Below the pieces are notes generated by a model, which searched no databases, was not told the origin of the DNA, and worked only from the letters and a program-made list of their open reading frames with translations. This document shows, piece by piece, positions 11,593 to 21,126 of a DNA stretch of 64,000 nucleotides. The DNA comes from Laguncularia racemosa (lineage: Eukaryota > Streptophyta > Magnoliopsida > Myrtales > Combretaceae). The position numbers and the translations under genes are program-made. Each line of letters starts with the position of its first letter. Position 1 is the stretch's first letter. The DNA lies in assembly GCA_037954665.1 (NCBI GenBank), contig JBBMOL010000013.1, positions 1,860,001-1,924,000 on the forward strand, written 5' to 3'.

Positions 11593-11957
11593 GAAGCATC
11601 CACTATTAATTAATAATTACTTATATGGATGTAAATTCTAATATCACTTAAAATCTAGAATGAAATTCGATAGGATATGATGAAATTAGTTTAAGAGCTT
11701 GACTGATGTATTTCAATTTGATAATGTATTTTGTCTTTGACTAAACTTCACTCTGATCTTGATGCTATGGAGTAAAATGTTAAAACTTGTGAAATCCAAA
11801 TTCTCTATATATTAGCAGTTAATAAGTCCAGCAAAATTGATTAATGTGATGTAAATTGAACAATATTACACTAATGCTTTTGGCATAAGCGTGGAACAAA
11901 TTAATAATCATTGAAATAACTCTAGTGTTCTTCTAAATGGTAATACTCTAAAGTAGA
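11593..11957. other. 3' flank of the C2H2 gene, no further gene seen
   Basis: This is AT-rich sequence between the C2H2 stop and the left end of hAT copy 2. It should include the 3' untranslated region, but I see no clear polyadenylation signal. Confidence 0.35.
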
Positions 11958-13144
11958 CACTAGACTGGATCAAAATCAGCCTAAGCTCGGCCTTGACCAA
12001 CCGAGTCACGGGTTAGGGAGGAAGTGAACTAGCATCGACTCGTAATAGGAAAGGCCAGGCCAGTTCACATGAATCGATGGTTCATGGGCCAGTTTAGGCT
12101 CGTGAATTGGCTCTTAATTTTTTTTTTCACATTCTCTTTTGTTTTTTTGTTGATTTTTTTCCCTTTCTTTTTCTTATTCGTTTACATTTTTTTGGTGGGT
12201 TTTTTTTTTTTACTTTTTTCCTTTCTAAATTTTATTCATGTGGAAAATTAATCCACAATTTTTTGCGATAATAAATGGTGTTTGCTTCATCAAATGATGG
12301 CAAACCCTATACATAAGGAGATGACAGCCCCAAATTTTATTGATTGATTAAAAAAATTATAAAAAAAAAGAGGACATTTGACCTTACCTTTTGTACACGA
12401 TTCTTAGACTTCGCAAGTAAATAACAAAAATAAATAAGGGAATACTACTACCCTTAAAAATTAATTTTGCTTATAGTACAGTTGCATAACGAAAATAAAT
12501 ATTATTCAACTTGTTGTGTCTTACCTGAGATTAAGAGTTGAGCCAGCGGAGCTTCTCCTATTGAGATAAAGTTGTTGAAATATTCATTTTCTTCACTAGA
12601 CGTCCCATACGACTCTTGTATTCTACTTCTTGCCTTCGACCAATCCTTCATGCAAGCTAGCATCTCAACATTAGGATCACCATTGTAATAGGATAAGGCC
12701 TGCTGTGCTGAAAACTTGTTCAATAGCTACTGTTGATGCAGAAGCAACAAGAACTTAGTGAGCCATTTGAGAGAGAATTGGATAAGTCTTCCTATACCTC
12801 CTCCATTAGTCTAAGATGTTGAAGTACGTGATACTATTGTCGCCAAATTCAAAGTTTGTGTTGAAACAGTGATCAAGTTTCGTATACTTACTTGAATCAG
12901 CATGATGCCACTTCAACCTTTGCGCCATCATTTGTTGCATGGAGAGGGTATGACTATACATGGCACTATGTGAGCTAAGGGATGGTGAGAGAGTTGCGAA
13001 AACTTAACCACCATATGTTGTAAAAAAGTTAGAAAATAAGTTTTTCGTTAGTTGGATCACTCATCATTGTTCTTGTGTCGTAATAATGGCATAGGTGTCT
13101 TCTGTCTCAAAAATGTATCAATAATTTAGTAATACAGATTGAGA
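11958..13144 (-). mobile_element. Decayed BED-hAT DNA transposon, copy 2 (truncated)
   Basis: The left end CACTAGACTGGATCAAAATCAGCC and the following 160 bp align with copy 1 at 7251. The - strand frame at 12502-12723 contains the C-terminal piece with the pattern AxxxxxMKDWSKARSR, like the hAT dimerisation tail. Alignment with copy 1 stops at about 13144, where another repeat begins. The core and BED finger are missing, so this copy is cut off. Confidence 0.6.
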
Positions 13145-13266
13145 TAATATGTAATTTCATCTATTCATTTTTTAGTTTGAAATCTTTGTTACCCATTAAT
13201 TTCAAATCAAATTCTGTTATCTAGTGTCATTTTTCAACTTAATCTTTTTTGTCAAAAGTATGCGTA
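13145..13266 (+). repeat. Left part of a 1.5-kb repeat (copy A), split by the CRM-like element
   Basis: ATGTAATTTCATCTATTCAT and the following 110 bp align with 24045-24170. The alignment resumes on the other side of the CRM-like element at 21132, so the retrotransposon landed inside this repeat. Confidence 0.6.
13262..13266. repeat. Target site duplication GCGTA (left)
   Basis: GCGTA precedes the LTR start TGATGCGGGC. The same five bases follow the right LTR at 21127-21131. This pair bounds the insertion precisely. Confidence 0.9.
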
Positions 13267-13859
13267 TGATGCGGGCATCGTAGCTGACACGAGTTGATTG
13301 GGCGTGTCTTTTACAAGGTACGACCGTGTAATGTGTTTGGAAGCTCCCAGAAACATACATGGTTTGATACACGGCCAGAAGGCACAGCCGTGTGTTGTGC
13401 CAGCATGATTCTCAGAAACATACACGGCCACATACACGACAAGGAGGCACGATCGTGTGTTGTGTTAGGAAAATCCCCAGAAACTTACACGGCCTGACAC
13501 ACGGTTAGAAGGCATGGCCGTGTGTTGTAGCAAGAGTGTCCACAGAAGCCTACAAGGCCTTATACACGGCCGTGTATAATCCAGACGATGGACATGTATA
13601 TGTAAATTTATTCCCACGTGTACATATTTATTTCTTTGTTAGTTATTCCCCTAAGGACTATAAATAGCCTTTAGGCCATTATAGGGTTAGCTTTTGATTC
13701 TTCTTGTGAAATATACACTTTTAGAGAATATTTTTATCTGTTTTCTCGATTGTGCGCAATTGAGGTTTTTCAAGGAATAACTCAAAATTATTCTTTGCTT
13801 GTTCGTGAGACCAATCCTAGAATTGGCCTCGTGTTGTTTACACTTTCCGCGCTGCGTCA
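13267..13859 (+). mobile_element. 5' LTR of the CRM-like element (593 bp)
   Basis: It starts TGATGCGGGC and ends GCGCTGCGTCA. The U3 carries repeated blocks of the form ACACGGCC...CGTGTGTTGTG at a spacing of about 60-70 bp, an 18-bp perfect palindrome at 13561-13578 and a TATA box TATAAATA at 13659-13666. By eye it differs from the 3' LTR by about 31 substitutions plus one 12-bp indel. Confidence 0.9.
13659..13666 (+). promoter_or_regulatory. TATA box of the CRM-like LTR
   Basis: GACTATAAATAGCC lies in the 5' LTR and is repeated in the 3' LTR at about 20925. It is about 80 bp downstream of the 18-bp palindrome and marks the U3/R boundary. Confidence 0.7.
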
Positions 13860-13861
13860 GT

Positions 13862-13873
13862 TGGTATCAGAGC
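13862..13873 (+). other. Primer binding site (initiator Met tRNA type)
   Basis: TGGTATCAGAGC follows the 5' LTR after two bases. It is the standard plant sequence complementary to the 3' end of initiator methionine tRNA, which primes minus-strand DNA synthesis. Confidence 0.95.
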
Positions 13874-13892
13874 AAGGCAATTTCCTGTGGAG

Positions 13893-15190
13893 ATGTCAAC
13901 TCATCAAGGCGACGACGGCGGTCGTGTTCTTAACGGTGTTCAAGATGCGAGATCTCAAGGAGCCCATCAATGGGTTCCGAGGGCGGAGTTTGACGCTATG
14001 CATCAGAAGGTCAGGCGTATGGAACGGTGCCTTGATGAACTGATCGAGTGTTTCGACTCCATAGCAGTAGACCCCAATAGGGTTGGGGGTGTTGGTAGGA
14101 ATCCGCCGCGGATAGTTGATGTCTACAGTGGATAGATGGTCCGACCTGTTGTCGAGAACAGGTGGGGACGGGTAGAGGATGAAGACTCTAGCGATGAATA
14201 CGAGGGCTCGTATTGAGGTAAACCACAGTGAGGGCACGGTGGTGGCTATCGCCCGTTTTAGTATGGGAAAAACCAAAGGGATGGTGATTACCAAGAAACC
14301 GTGGCGGGTATAACCAAGGAGATGGGGGAGATTACTACCTTAAGGTCGACATCCCATGGTTTAACGGCAACCTTAATATCGAAGGTTTCCTGGATTAGAT
14401 TGCCGAAGTGGATCGTTTTTTCGATTACATGGAAATTCCTGAAGACCGTCGGGTTAGATTGGTGGCATGTAGGCTGAAGAGTGGAGCCTCGGCATGATGG
14501 GAGAGGCTGCAGAGCAGGAGATAGAGAGAGGGTAGGCATCCGGTGAGGACGTGGTATCGCATGAAACAGTTGTTGCAACACGACTTCCTCCCTCCAGACT
14601 ATGAAAAGATATTGTTCCAATAATATCAGCGGTGTCGTCAGGGGCAGTGGTTCGTGCACGAATACACCGCCAAGTTCATGAGATTGGCCGAACGGAACGA
14701 CTTGAGGGAGAGTGAAGGCCAACAAGTAGCACGATACGGAGAAGGACTGAAGCTCCAAATCAAGGATAAAATAGGGGTCACAATGGTGAGAAACCTGGTC
14801 GAAGTGAAAAACTTGGCCCTCCGAGCTAAATTGATGTTGCAGGAGCAGAGTAGTAGGTACAGAGGTGAAAGAAAGGGGTATGTTAGTGATGCTGTAGGCA
14901 GTAGTAGTAAGTTGGGATTTGAGAAGAGCAAAGGTGCTGCACACAAGCCTAGTGAGGAAAGCGCCAAGAAAGAAGAAAAGATTGAGGGAAAGAGACCGAT
15001 CGAACCTAGGGGAACCCGGAGATAAAGTAACCCATATGCCAAGCCGATCTTCGGTAAGTGTTTCCGTTGTAATCAACCTGGTCATAAATCAAATGAATAC
15101 CCTGCTAGGAGAAGTGTTAACATTCTTGATAGAGGGGATGAAGATGAGGTATGCTGTGAACTTGATGGAGAGGATGATTACTATGAGGAG
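13893..15190 (+). pseudogene. gag of the CRM-like element (broken)
   Basis: The frame begins near ATG 13893 (MSTHQGDDGG) and stops at 14133-14135. Further gag pieces follow at about 14330-15025, including the capsid motif region with VDRFFDYMEIPEDRRVRL and VRTWYRMKQLL. A zinc knuckle at about 15055-15110 reads C-x2-C-x4-H-x4-Y, where the last Cys is replaced by Tyr. Two Trp codons in capsid have become TAG (14395-14397) and TGA (14496-14498), both G-to-A changes. Gag would form the virus-like particle; this one cannot. Confidence 0.75.
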
Positions 15191-15239
15191 GAGGAAGAAG
15201 TGACAAAACCGACCTATGTGATTAGGCGGATGATGCTAA

Positions 15240-15781
15240 CCCCAAAGCAGGAGGAGATCATATAACGACACCAGTTGTTTCGCACGAGGTGTACTATTGG
15301 TGGGAAGGTGTTCGAACTGATAGTAAATAGTGGAAGCTGTGAAAATATCATCGGAAGTGAAGTTGTGAAGCAGTTGCAGCTACCTGTCGAAAAACACCCA
15401 AATCCATACACCATAAGATGGATCAAAGCTGCAGAGAGGATCGAGGTGAAGGAAAGGTGTAGGGTATCATTCTCGATAGGGAAGTACCGTGATGAGGTCT
15501 TCTGTGACATTGTGGATATGGATGCCTGTCATGTCTTATTTGGCAGTTCATGGCAGTTTGATGTGAACGCACAACACGCGGGAAAGGAGAATGTGTACAG
15601 GTTGGAGAAAGGGGGTGTGAGGTATACATTGTTGCCGCTGAAGAAGGAGGGACACTCGAAGGAGAAGAGAGCAGAAAGTCGTTCTTTCTTAACTGTCACC
15701 CAGTCGGAGAAGAACTTAGTTGAAGACTTAAAGGAATCACGGGTGGTTCATGCTCTAATAGTAAAAGATGTGTCGGCTTGA
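15240..15781 (+). pseudogene. Aspartic protease domain of the CRM-like element, catalytic Asp lost
   Basis: The frame at 15275-15781 reads CTIGGKVFELIVNSGSCENI. The family active site is D-S-G, so the catalytic Asp is Asn here, a G-to-A change. The flanking residues (SGSCENIIGSEVVKQLQLP) are typical of plant gypsy protease. The frame ends at a stop at 15779-15781 before the RT begins. Confidence 0.75.
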
Positions 15782-15796
15782 GAAAATGAAGTTAGT

Positions 15797-16870
15797 GTGG
15801 AAATACCCGAAGCGGTGAAGAGTTTACTGGAAGAATATAAAGAGGTGGTTCCTGATGACCTACCTGAGGGTCTACCGCCTTTGAGGGATATCCAACATCA
15901 GATAGACTTGGTACTTGGAGCAAGTCTACCAAACTTACCGCACTATAGGATGAGCCTCAAGGAAACAGAAATTCTCCAAGATAAGGTCCAAGAGCTATTG
16001 GACAAGGGATTTATCCGGGACAGCTTGAGCCCGTGTGCGGTCCCAGCATTATTGACTCCCAAGAAAGATGGGAGCTGGAGGATGTGTGTTGATAGCAAGG
16101 CTATCAATAAGATCACAATAGGATGTAAATTTCCCGTACCACGCCTGGAGGATATGTGGAGCCACTATCTTCTCCAAGATAGATATGAGGAGTGGATACC
16201 ATCAAATTCAGATCCGCCTTGGAGATGAATGGAAGATGGCGTTCAAAACCAAAGAGGGGATGTATGAATGGTTGGTGATGCCGTTTGGTCTCAGTAACGC
16301 ACCAAGCACCTTCATGCGTGTGATGAACCAGGTACTAAAACCCTTTAACGGTCGCTTCATTGTAGTATATTTTGATGATATCTTGGTGTTCAGTAAATCT
16401 GAGGAAGAACACCTTGAACATTTGAGGTGTGTTATGTCTGTGTTGAAAGAGAATAAATTGTATGCCAATTTCAAGAAATGCACATTTTTGTCGAGGCGAC
16501 TATTGTTCCTTGGGTTCATAGTCAGCAGTGAAGGGGTGACGGTGGACGATGAGAAAGTGAAGGTGATCAGAGAGTGGCCTACCCCAAAGGCCGTCACTCA
16601 GCTAAGAAGTTTTCTAGGCTTGACTAGTTTTTACAGGAGGTTTATTAAACACTTCAGTATAGTCGCTGCTCCCTTAACTGGATGTTTGAAGAAAGGGAAA
16701 TTTCGGTGGAGTGAAGAGGCTGAAGCGAGTTTTGTAGACCTGAAAAGACGATTATGTAGCGTCCCTGTATTAGCGCCACCTGATTTTGACAGGTTGTTTG
16801 AGGTAGATTGTGACGCCAGTGGAGTTGAGGTTGGTGCGGTGTTGTCACAGGAGAAAAGGCCAATAGCATT
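15797..16870 (+). pseudogene. Reverse transcriptase and start of RNase H, CRM-like element
   Basis: The linker PDDLPEGLPPLRDIQHQIDL precedes the RT fingers (LTPKKDGSWRMCVDSKAINK). A frameshift near 16165-16190 separates them from the palm. After it come PFGLSNAPSTFMRVMN, the intact catalytic YFDDILVFS and FLGFIVSSEGV. RNase H begins with LFEVDCDASGVEVGAVLSQ and continues to KRPIAF, where the solo LTR OG2 interrupts the codon run. The remainder resumes at 18996. The substitution of E for I/G in the ASGVEVGAV stretch is also unusual. Confidence 0.85.
16866..16870. repeat. Target site duplication GCATT (left) of OG2
   Basis: GCATT precedes TGTCGAGTCT and is found again after GTGTTTACA at 18991-18995. 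Taking out 16871-18995 restores a continuous RNase H frame. Confidence 0.95.
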
Positions 16871-17994
16871 TGTCGAGTCTAATTTTTGGATTTCCATTCC
16901 TAATCCGATCTAAACTAAACCCTATGCTCATCTAATCTAGATCCTCGACTTGAATTAGGAATTTCGTTTGATTTTTGGAGTCGCCACCCAACTGTTGTTG
17001 GGAAAATTGAATTAAGACTAAAGGAGCGGATTAGTCTTAATTTGGACTACTAGTCGTCGTTATTTCCTCTTCTCGTTTTTGTGAGAAGAAAAAAGGGAAA
17101 ACCAGAGTTTCTAAGTCCGGAGGCTAACCTATTAAAACCTATGCGGTTACCACCTAATCTCCTAAAATTGTTCATCTTTAGAAATGTGTTTCATTGTGTT
17201 TCTGTTAATTTTTGTTATGTCTTTGAATTTATTTCAGAAAAAAGGATTTTTCATTTATTTTATGGGTTGACCCGAATGGGTGCCTACGTACCTGCTACTC
17301 AGGATCAAACAAGCCGTAGTTCGCTTTTTTTCGAAAATCTTAAGTTTTTTGATGAATTTTAATTCTTGCAAACTCTTTTGGTTTACGTTCTTAACATCTT
17401 TGGGATTTTTCTAAAAATTTCTAAGCCTAAACTTTGAATTTGATTTTTTTGAAAATGATTTTGGGGGAAAACATCTATTTTGAGTTTATTCGAAGAAAAG
17501 GATTTTCTAAGTGTTAAAACTTATTTTTACGATTCTTTTATAATTCTTTTGAATTTTTTTATGATTTTTGTGATTTTTATGATTTTTGTGATTTTCATGA
17601 TTTTTGTGATTTTTATAAGTTTTGTAAGTTTTTCATGATTTTTGTGATTTTTATAAGTTCTGTAAGTTTTTCATGATTTTTATAATTTTTATATTTTTTT
17701 GTTGAAAATTTTATCTTAAGTTTATTTTCTATCCTATTTTGAAATTTAAAATTTTATTCTTATTTTTTTTTCTAATATTTCTATTATTTTTCTTCATTTT
17801 TATTTTATTTTTTCTTATTTCCTATTTTCTACATTATTAAATCCTAGAAAAATACAATTCCTACATTTTCCTATTTATCGACAATATAAATAAATAAATG
17901 GCTAACAATATAATAAATAATAATAAATAAATTCAACATAAACAAATAAACAAAATAAATAAAATAAATAATAATAAAAAATCTGGAAAATCCG

Positions 17995-18002
17995 ACTTAC
18001 CT
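17995..18002 (-). promoter_or_regulatory. Consensus splice donor at the end of the OG2 LTR leader
   Basis: On the - strand CCAG is followed by GTAAGT, close to the ideal plant 5' splice site. It lies about 280 bp downstream of the TATA box at the end of a CCG-rich stretch. The same site is present in OG3 (51332-51340) and OG4 (63114-63123). Use in splicing is inferred. Confidence 0.55.
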
Positions 18003-18280
18003 GGATCCGGATCGGTGCGCTGGTCGGGTCGGATCGGTCGGACACGGCGGCGGGGTTGGCTCGTTCACGGCGTTCCGGTGGTCTTTTGCGGCGGGTGAAG
18101 TGTCGAATCCTAGCTTCTTGAGGGTGCTGAATCCGATGGTGGTGGCGGTTTACTCCCAGAACGTCTCCTTGCGGTGGCTCAACTCCGATCGGCGGTCGCA
18201 ACTTTGGGTTTCCTCCGATCTACACTCTTTTCTCTCTCTCTCGCAATTCTGATCTCTGTTGGCTTCTTCACCTCCTCCTC

Positions 18281-18289
18281 TATTTATAG
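18281..18289 (-). promoter_or_regulatory. TATA box of OG2
   Basis: The - strand reads GCCTATAAATAG, the same as OG4 at 62791 (TCTATAAATAGG). It fixes the sense strand of this solo LTR. Confidence 0.65.
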
Positions 18290-18577
18290 GCACCTGAAAT
18301 TGAGCTGGATAAGCTCGGATTTCCTCCGATTGAAGCTGATCGGATTTTCGGTTGAAAAACTAACTCCGATCCGTGCCTATCCAACGGTTTGTTGCGATTT
18401 GATTCCAATTAGATAGTGTTTATCTTATTTCCGTTGAAGATCTGTTGGATTCGTGCAAAAAAATCGGATCAAAACGGCCGAAATACGAATTTTTCTTCTC
18501 GCCGGCGATCTCGGGCTCGAGGTAAGGGATGATCACGCGCCCGGCGCGTGCGTTTCTTCCAGCCAATCAGATGCTGC

Positions 18578-18583
18578 CACGTG
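18578..18583. promoter_or_regulatory. G-box CACGTG in OG2 U3
   Basis: CACGTG lies next to a CCAAT-type sequence (AGCCAATCAG on the + strand) about 290 bp upstream of the TATA box, between it and the tRNA-like block. OG1 and OG4 have the same order. Confidence 0.5.
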
Positions 18584-18627
18584 TCACTGGATAAGTCGAA
18601 AAATTACAAAACGCGGAAACTGCGTCC

Positions 18628-18705
18628 TCCGCGATTCGAACCCGAGACCTCGACCCCCTGTGCGCGCCTTAGCCCATGGTCCGGACCAGCTGAGCTAGCC
18701 CACTT
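18628..18705 (-). other. tRNA-like block (A-box and B-box) in OG2 LTR
   Basis: On the - strand a TAGCTCAGCTGG (18686-18697) matches the tRNA D-arm/A-box consensus. A GGTTCGAATC (18633-18642) matches the T-arm/B-box. They are separated by 43 bases, within the range of tRNAs with a long variable arm. The acceptor stem GTGGGCT has no partner at the 3' side, so it is not an intact tRNA. It may be a pol III promoter, a captured tRNA or SINE head, or a tRNA mimic. Confidence 0.6.
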
Positions 18706-18990
18706 TCCTGATTTTTTTTATTTTCGCAAATTGCATATATGCAATGCGATTTTTCTATTTTTTGTATTTTTTGAAAATTCCAAAAATTTTTAAAAGTTGT
18801 TTATTATTTATTATTGCCATTTCTGAAATCATTTTTCAAAATTGAAGTGTTTTCCTATTTATTTTTATTTTTTTGAACATTTTTATTATTTTATGCTAAA
18901 TTAGGAAAAATTGGGAAAAATTAGGAAAATTTGAAAAATTGATTATTATTGAGAATTGTTGATTCCGAGGGCAAAAATGGGGTGTTTACA

Positions 18991-18995
18991 GCATT
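18991..18995. repeat. Target site duplication GCATT (right) of OG2
   Basis: This is the second copy of the five bases at 16866-16870, directly after the LTR end TTTACA. Confidence 0.95.
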
Positions 18996-19300
18996 CTACA
19001 GCAAGAAATTGTGTGAAGCTAGGAGGAGTTGGTCTACATATGATAAGGAGTTCTATGATGTGGTAAGAGCACTAAAAGTGTGGGAACATTATTTGGTTGG
19101 AAAGGAGTTCATCTTATACTCAGATTGTGGGGCTTTAAAACACCTGAGCAGCCAGACTCGGATAAGTAGGGACATGCATGCAAGGTGGATTAAGTTCTTA
19201 CAAAGATTTCCTTTCAGATTGATGCATAAGTCGGGTGTGCAAAACAAAGTGGCAGATGCTCTGAGTAGCCGATGTACTACTCACTCTAAGTGTGGAAATT
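18996..19300 (+). pseudogene. RNase H, second part, CRM-like element
   Basis: The frame continues the RNase H interrupted at 16870: YSKKLCEARRSWSTYDKEF, then VVRALKVWEHYLVGKEFILY, then SDCGALKHLSSQ, then the end motif NKVADALSSR. SDCGALKHL corresponds to the family TDHKSLK region with altered residues. The frame shifts near 19290 into the integrase N-terminal region. Confidence 0.8.
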
Positions 19301-20576
19301 GTCGGGTTTGAAAGGCTAAAGGAGTTGTACGAGGGGGATGGAGATTTTAAAGAGACATGGAGTAAATGTGCCCACGGGAAGCCTTGTGACGACTACCATG
19401 TTCACAATGGATACTTGATGAAAGGGAATCAACTGTGCATTCCTGAGTCGTCCTTACGAGAGAAACTTATTCGAGACCTGCATGGTGGTGGATTGGCAGG
19501 ACATCTGGGCAAAGACAAGACCTTAGCTGCAGTTGCCGAGAGGTACTTCTGGCCTCAGTTACGGAAGGATATTTATAGAATTGTGGAAAGATGTTATATT
19601 TGCTAAGTGTCGAAAGGGCAATCCCAAAACACCGGCCTATATACTCCTCTCCCCGTGTCGGCGAACATTTGGGAGGACCTGTTGATGGACTTTGTACTTG
19701 GTTTGCCTCATACCCAACGAGGTGCTAACTCTGTTTTTGTTGTAGTTGACAGGTTTTCCAAGATGGCGCACTTTATTCCCTGTAGGAAAATCGCTGATGT
19801 AAGGGCCATCACACGACTATTCTTTAGGGAAGTGGTGCGTCTACATGGTGTTCCAAAGTCCGTCACCTCCGACAGAGATAGCAAGTTCCTACATGTTTAA
19901 CTCATCCCTGAATTACAGCAGTACAGCTTACCCTCAAACCGATGGTCAGACAGAAGTAACCAACCGGACTCTCGGGAACCTCATTAGAAGCATTTGCCGT
20001 GAGAAGCCAGGGCAGTGGGATCAAGCGTTGGCACAAGCTGAGTTCGCCTACAATAGTTATGTCCATAGAACTATTGGAAGATCACCGTTCTCGGTAGTGT
20101 ACACCAAAACGCCACAATATGCGCTGGATCTGATCAAGTTACCCAAGGGTGTGGTAGGTGACGTCGTTGCTAAGCATATGGCTGAACAATGCCAAGCCAC
20201 CACAGCGGAAGTCAGACAGAAAATTGAAGAAGCTAATACCAGGTATAAGGGGGCTGTTGATAAACATACGTGGAAAAAACTGTTTAAAGTGGGCAATCAG
20301 GTGATGATTTATCTTCGAAAAGAATGTTTCCCTGTGGGTAGATATGGGAAACTACAACCAAAGAAATATGGCCCATATGAAGTAGTGCGTAAGATCAATG
20401 ACAACGCGTATATTGTCAAGCTCTCAGACGATATGAACATTTCGTGCACTTTCAATGTAGCAGATTTATCTCTCTTCCACCCCGATGACACACCATTGTA
20501 TTCTAAAGAGAACTCGGGGTCGAGTTCTTCATTGGCGGGAGAAAATGATGCGGGCATCGTAGCTGACACGGGTTGA
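19292..20576 (+). pseudogene. Integrase of the CRM-like element, ending inside the 3' LTR
   Basis: The H2C2 zinc region (LHGGGLAGHLGKDKT ... ERCYIC) runs into a stop at 19604-19606. The catalytic core resumes with WEDLLMDFVLGLP (first Asp) and VTSDRDSKF (second Asp). A deletion and frame change near 19895-19925 remove the residues between there and the glutamate helix (AYPQTDGQTEVTNRTLGN). The C-terminal domain has KYGPYEVVRKINDNAY and FNVADLSLF. The stop at 20574-20576 is 31 bases into the 3' LTR, as reported for CRM elements. No chromodomain follows. Confidence 0.85.
20534..20545 (+). other. Polypurine tract of the CRM-like element
   Basis: GGCGGGAGAAAA directly precedes the 3' LTR start TGATGCGGGC. 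It lies within the integrase coding frame. Confidence 0.65.
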
Positions 20577-21126
20577 TTGGGCGTGTCTTTTACAAGACAC
20601 GACCGTGTAATGTGTTTGGAAGCTCCCAGAAACATACACGGTCTGATACACGGCTAGAAGGCACGGCCGTGTGTTGTGCCGGCATGATTCTCAGAAACAT
20701 ACACGACAAGGAGGCACAACCGTGTATTGTGTCAGGAAAATCCCCAGAAACTTACACGGCCTGACACACGGTCAGAAGGCACGGCCGTGTGTTGTAGCAG
20801 GAGTGTCCACAGAAGCTTACACGGCCTTATATACGGCCGTGTATAATCCAGACGACGGACGTGTATATGTAAATTTATTCCCACGTGTACATATTTATTT
20901 CCTTGTTAGTTATTTCCCTAAGGACTATAAATAGCCTTTAGGCCATTATAGGGTTAGCTTTTGATTCTTCTTGTGAAATATACACTTTTAGATAATAGTT
21001 TTATCCGTTTTCTCGATTGTGCGCAATTGAGGTTTTTCAAGGAATAACTCAGAATTATTCTTTGCTTGTTCGTAAGACCAATCCTAGAATTGATCTCGTG
21101 TTGTTTACGCTTTTCGCGCTGCGTCA
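20546..21126 (+). mobile_element. 3' LTR of the CRM-like element (581 bp)
   Basis: It is the counterpart of 13267-13859. It lacks a 12-bp segment present in the 5' LTR near 13427. Most of the other differences are C/T or G/A. Confidence 0.9.

Larger units (their letters stand above)
16871..18990 (-). mobile_element. OG2: solo LTR of the Ogre/Tat-type family (2120 bp)
   Basis: The + strand reads TGTCGAGTCT...GGGGTGTTTACA, flanked by GCATT on both sides, with no internal region. Transcription sense is the - strand, as shown by the TATA box (reverse of 18281-18289) and by comparison with OG3 and OG4. The LTR contains a tRNA-like block (18628-18705), a G-box (18578-18583), a GC-rich leader (about 18001-18240) and a splice donor (exon end 18001). 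Solo LTRs arise by recombination between the two LTRs of a full element. Confidence 0.95.
13267..21126 (+). mobile_element. CRM-like Ty3/gypsy chromovirus, decayed, with a nested solo LTR
   Basis: The element has two LTRs (13267-13859 and 20546-21126), a primer binding site complementary to initiator Met tRNA (13862-13873), gag, protease, RT, RNase H and integrase in chromovirus order, and a purine-rich tract before the 3' LTR. It is flanked by GCGTA on both sides. The LTR starts TGATG and the coding frame runs 31 bases into the 3' LTR; both are features I associate with the centromeric CRM clade. No chromodomain is visible. Stops, frameshifts and a deletion in integrase make it non-autonomous. 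An OG2 solo LTR (16871-18990) was inserted later. The clade assignment is moderate; that it is a gypsy chromovirus is strong. Confidence 0.85.

Noticed and set aside
14288..15085. 265-codon open frame on the - strand
   Set aside because: It is the antisense of gag of the CRM-like element. The + strand carries recognisable capsid and zinc-knuckle blocks, while this frame has no known domain.
17902..18201. Arg/Pro-rich 99-codon frame on the - strand in OG2
   Set aside because: It lies in the GC-rich LTR leader and runs through the splice donor into AT-rich sequence. The protein is not conserved in the other LTRs, so it is probably not coding.
18628..18705. A functional tRNA gene
   Set aside because: The A and B boxes are good, but the acceptor and D stems do not pair and there is no clean anticodon arm. 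It is described as tRNA-like only.
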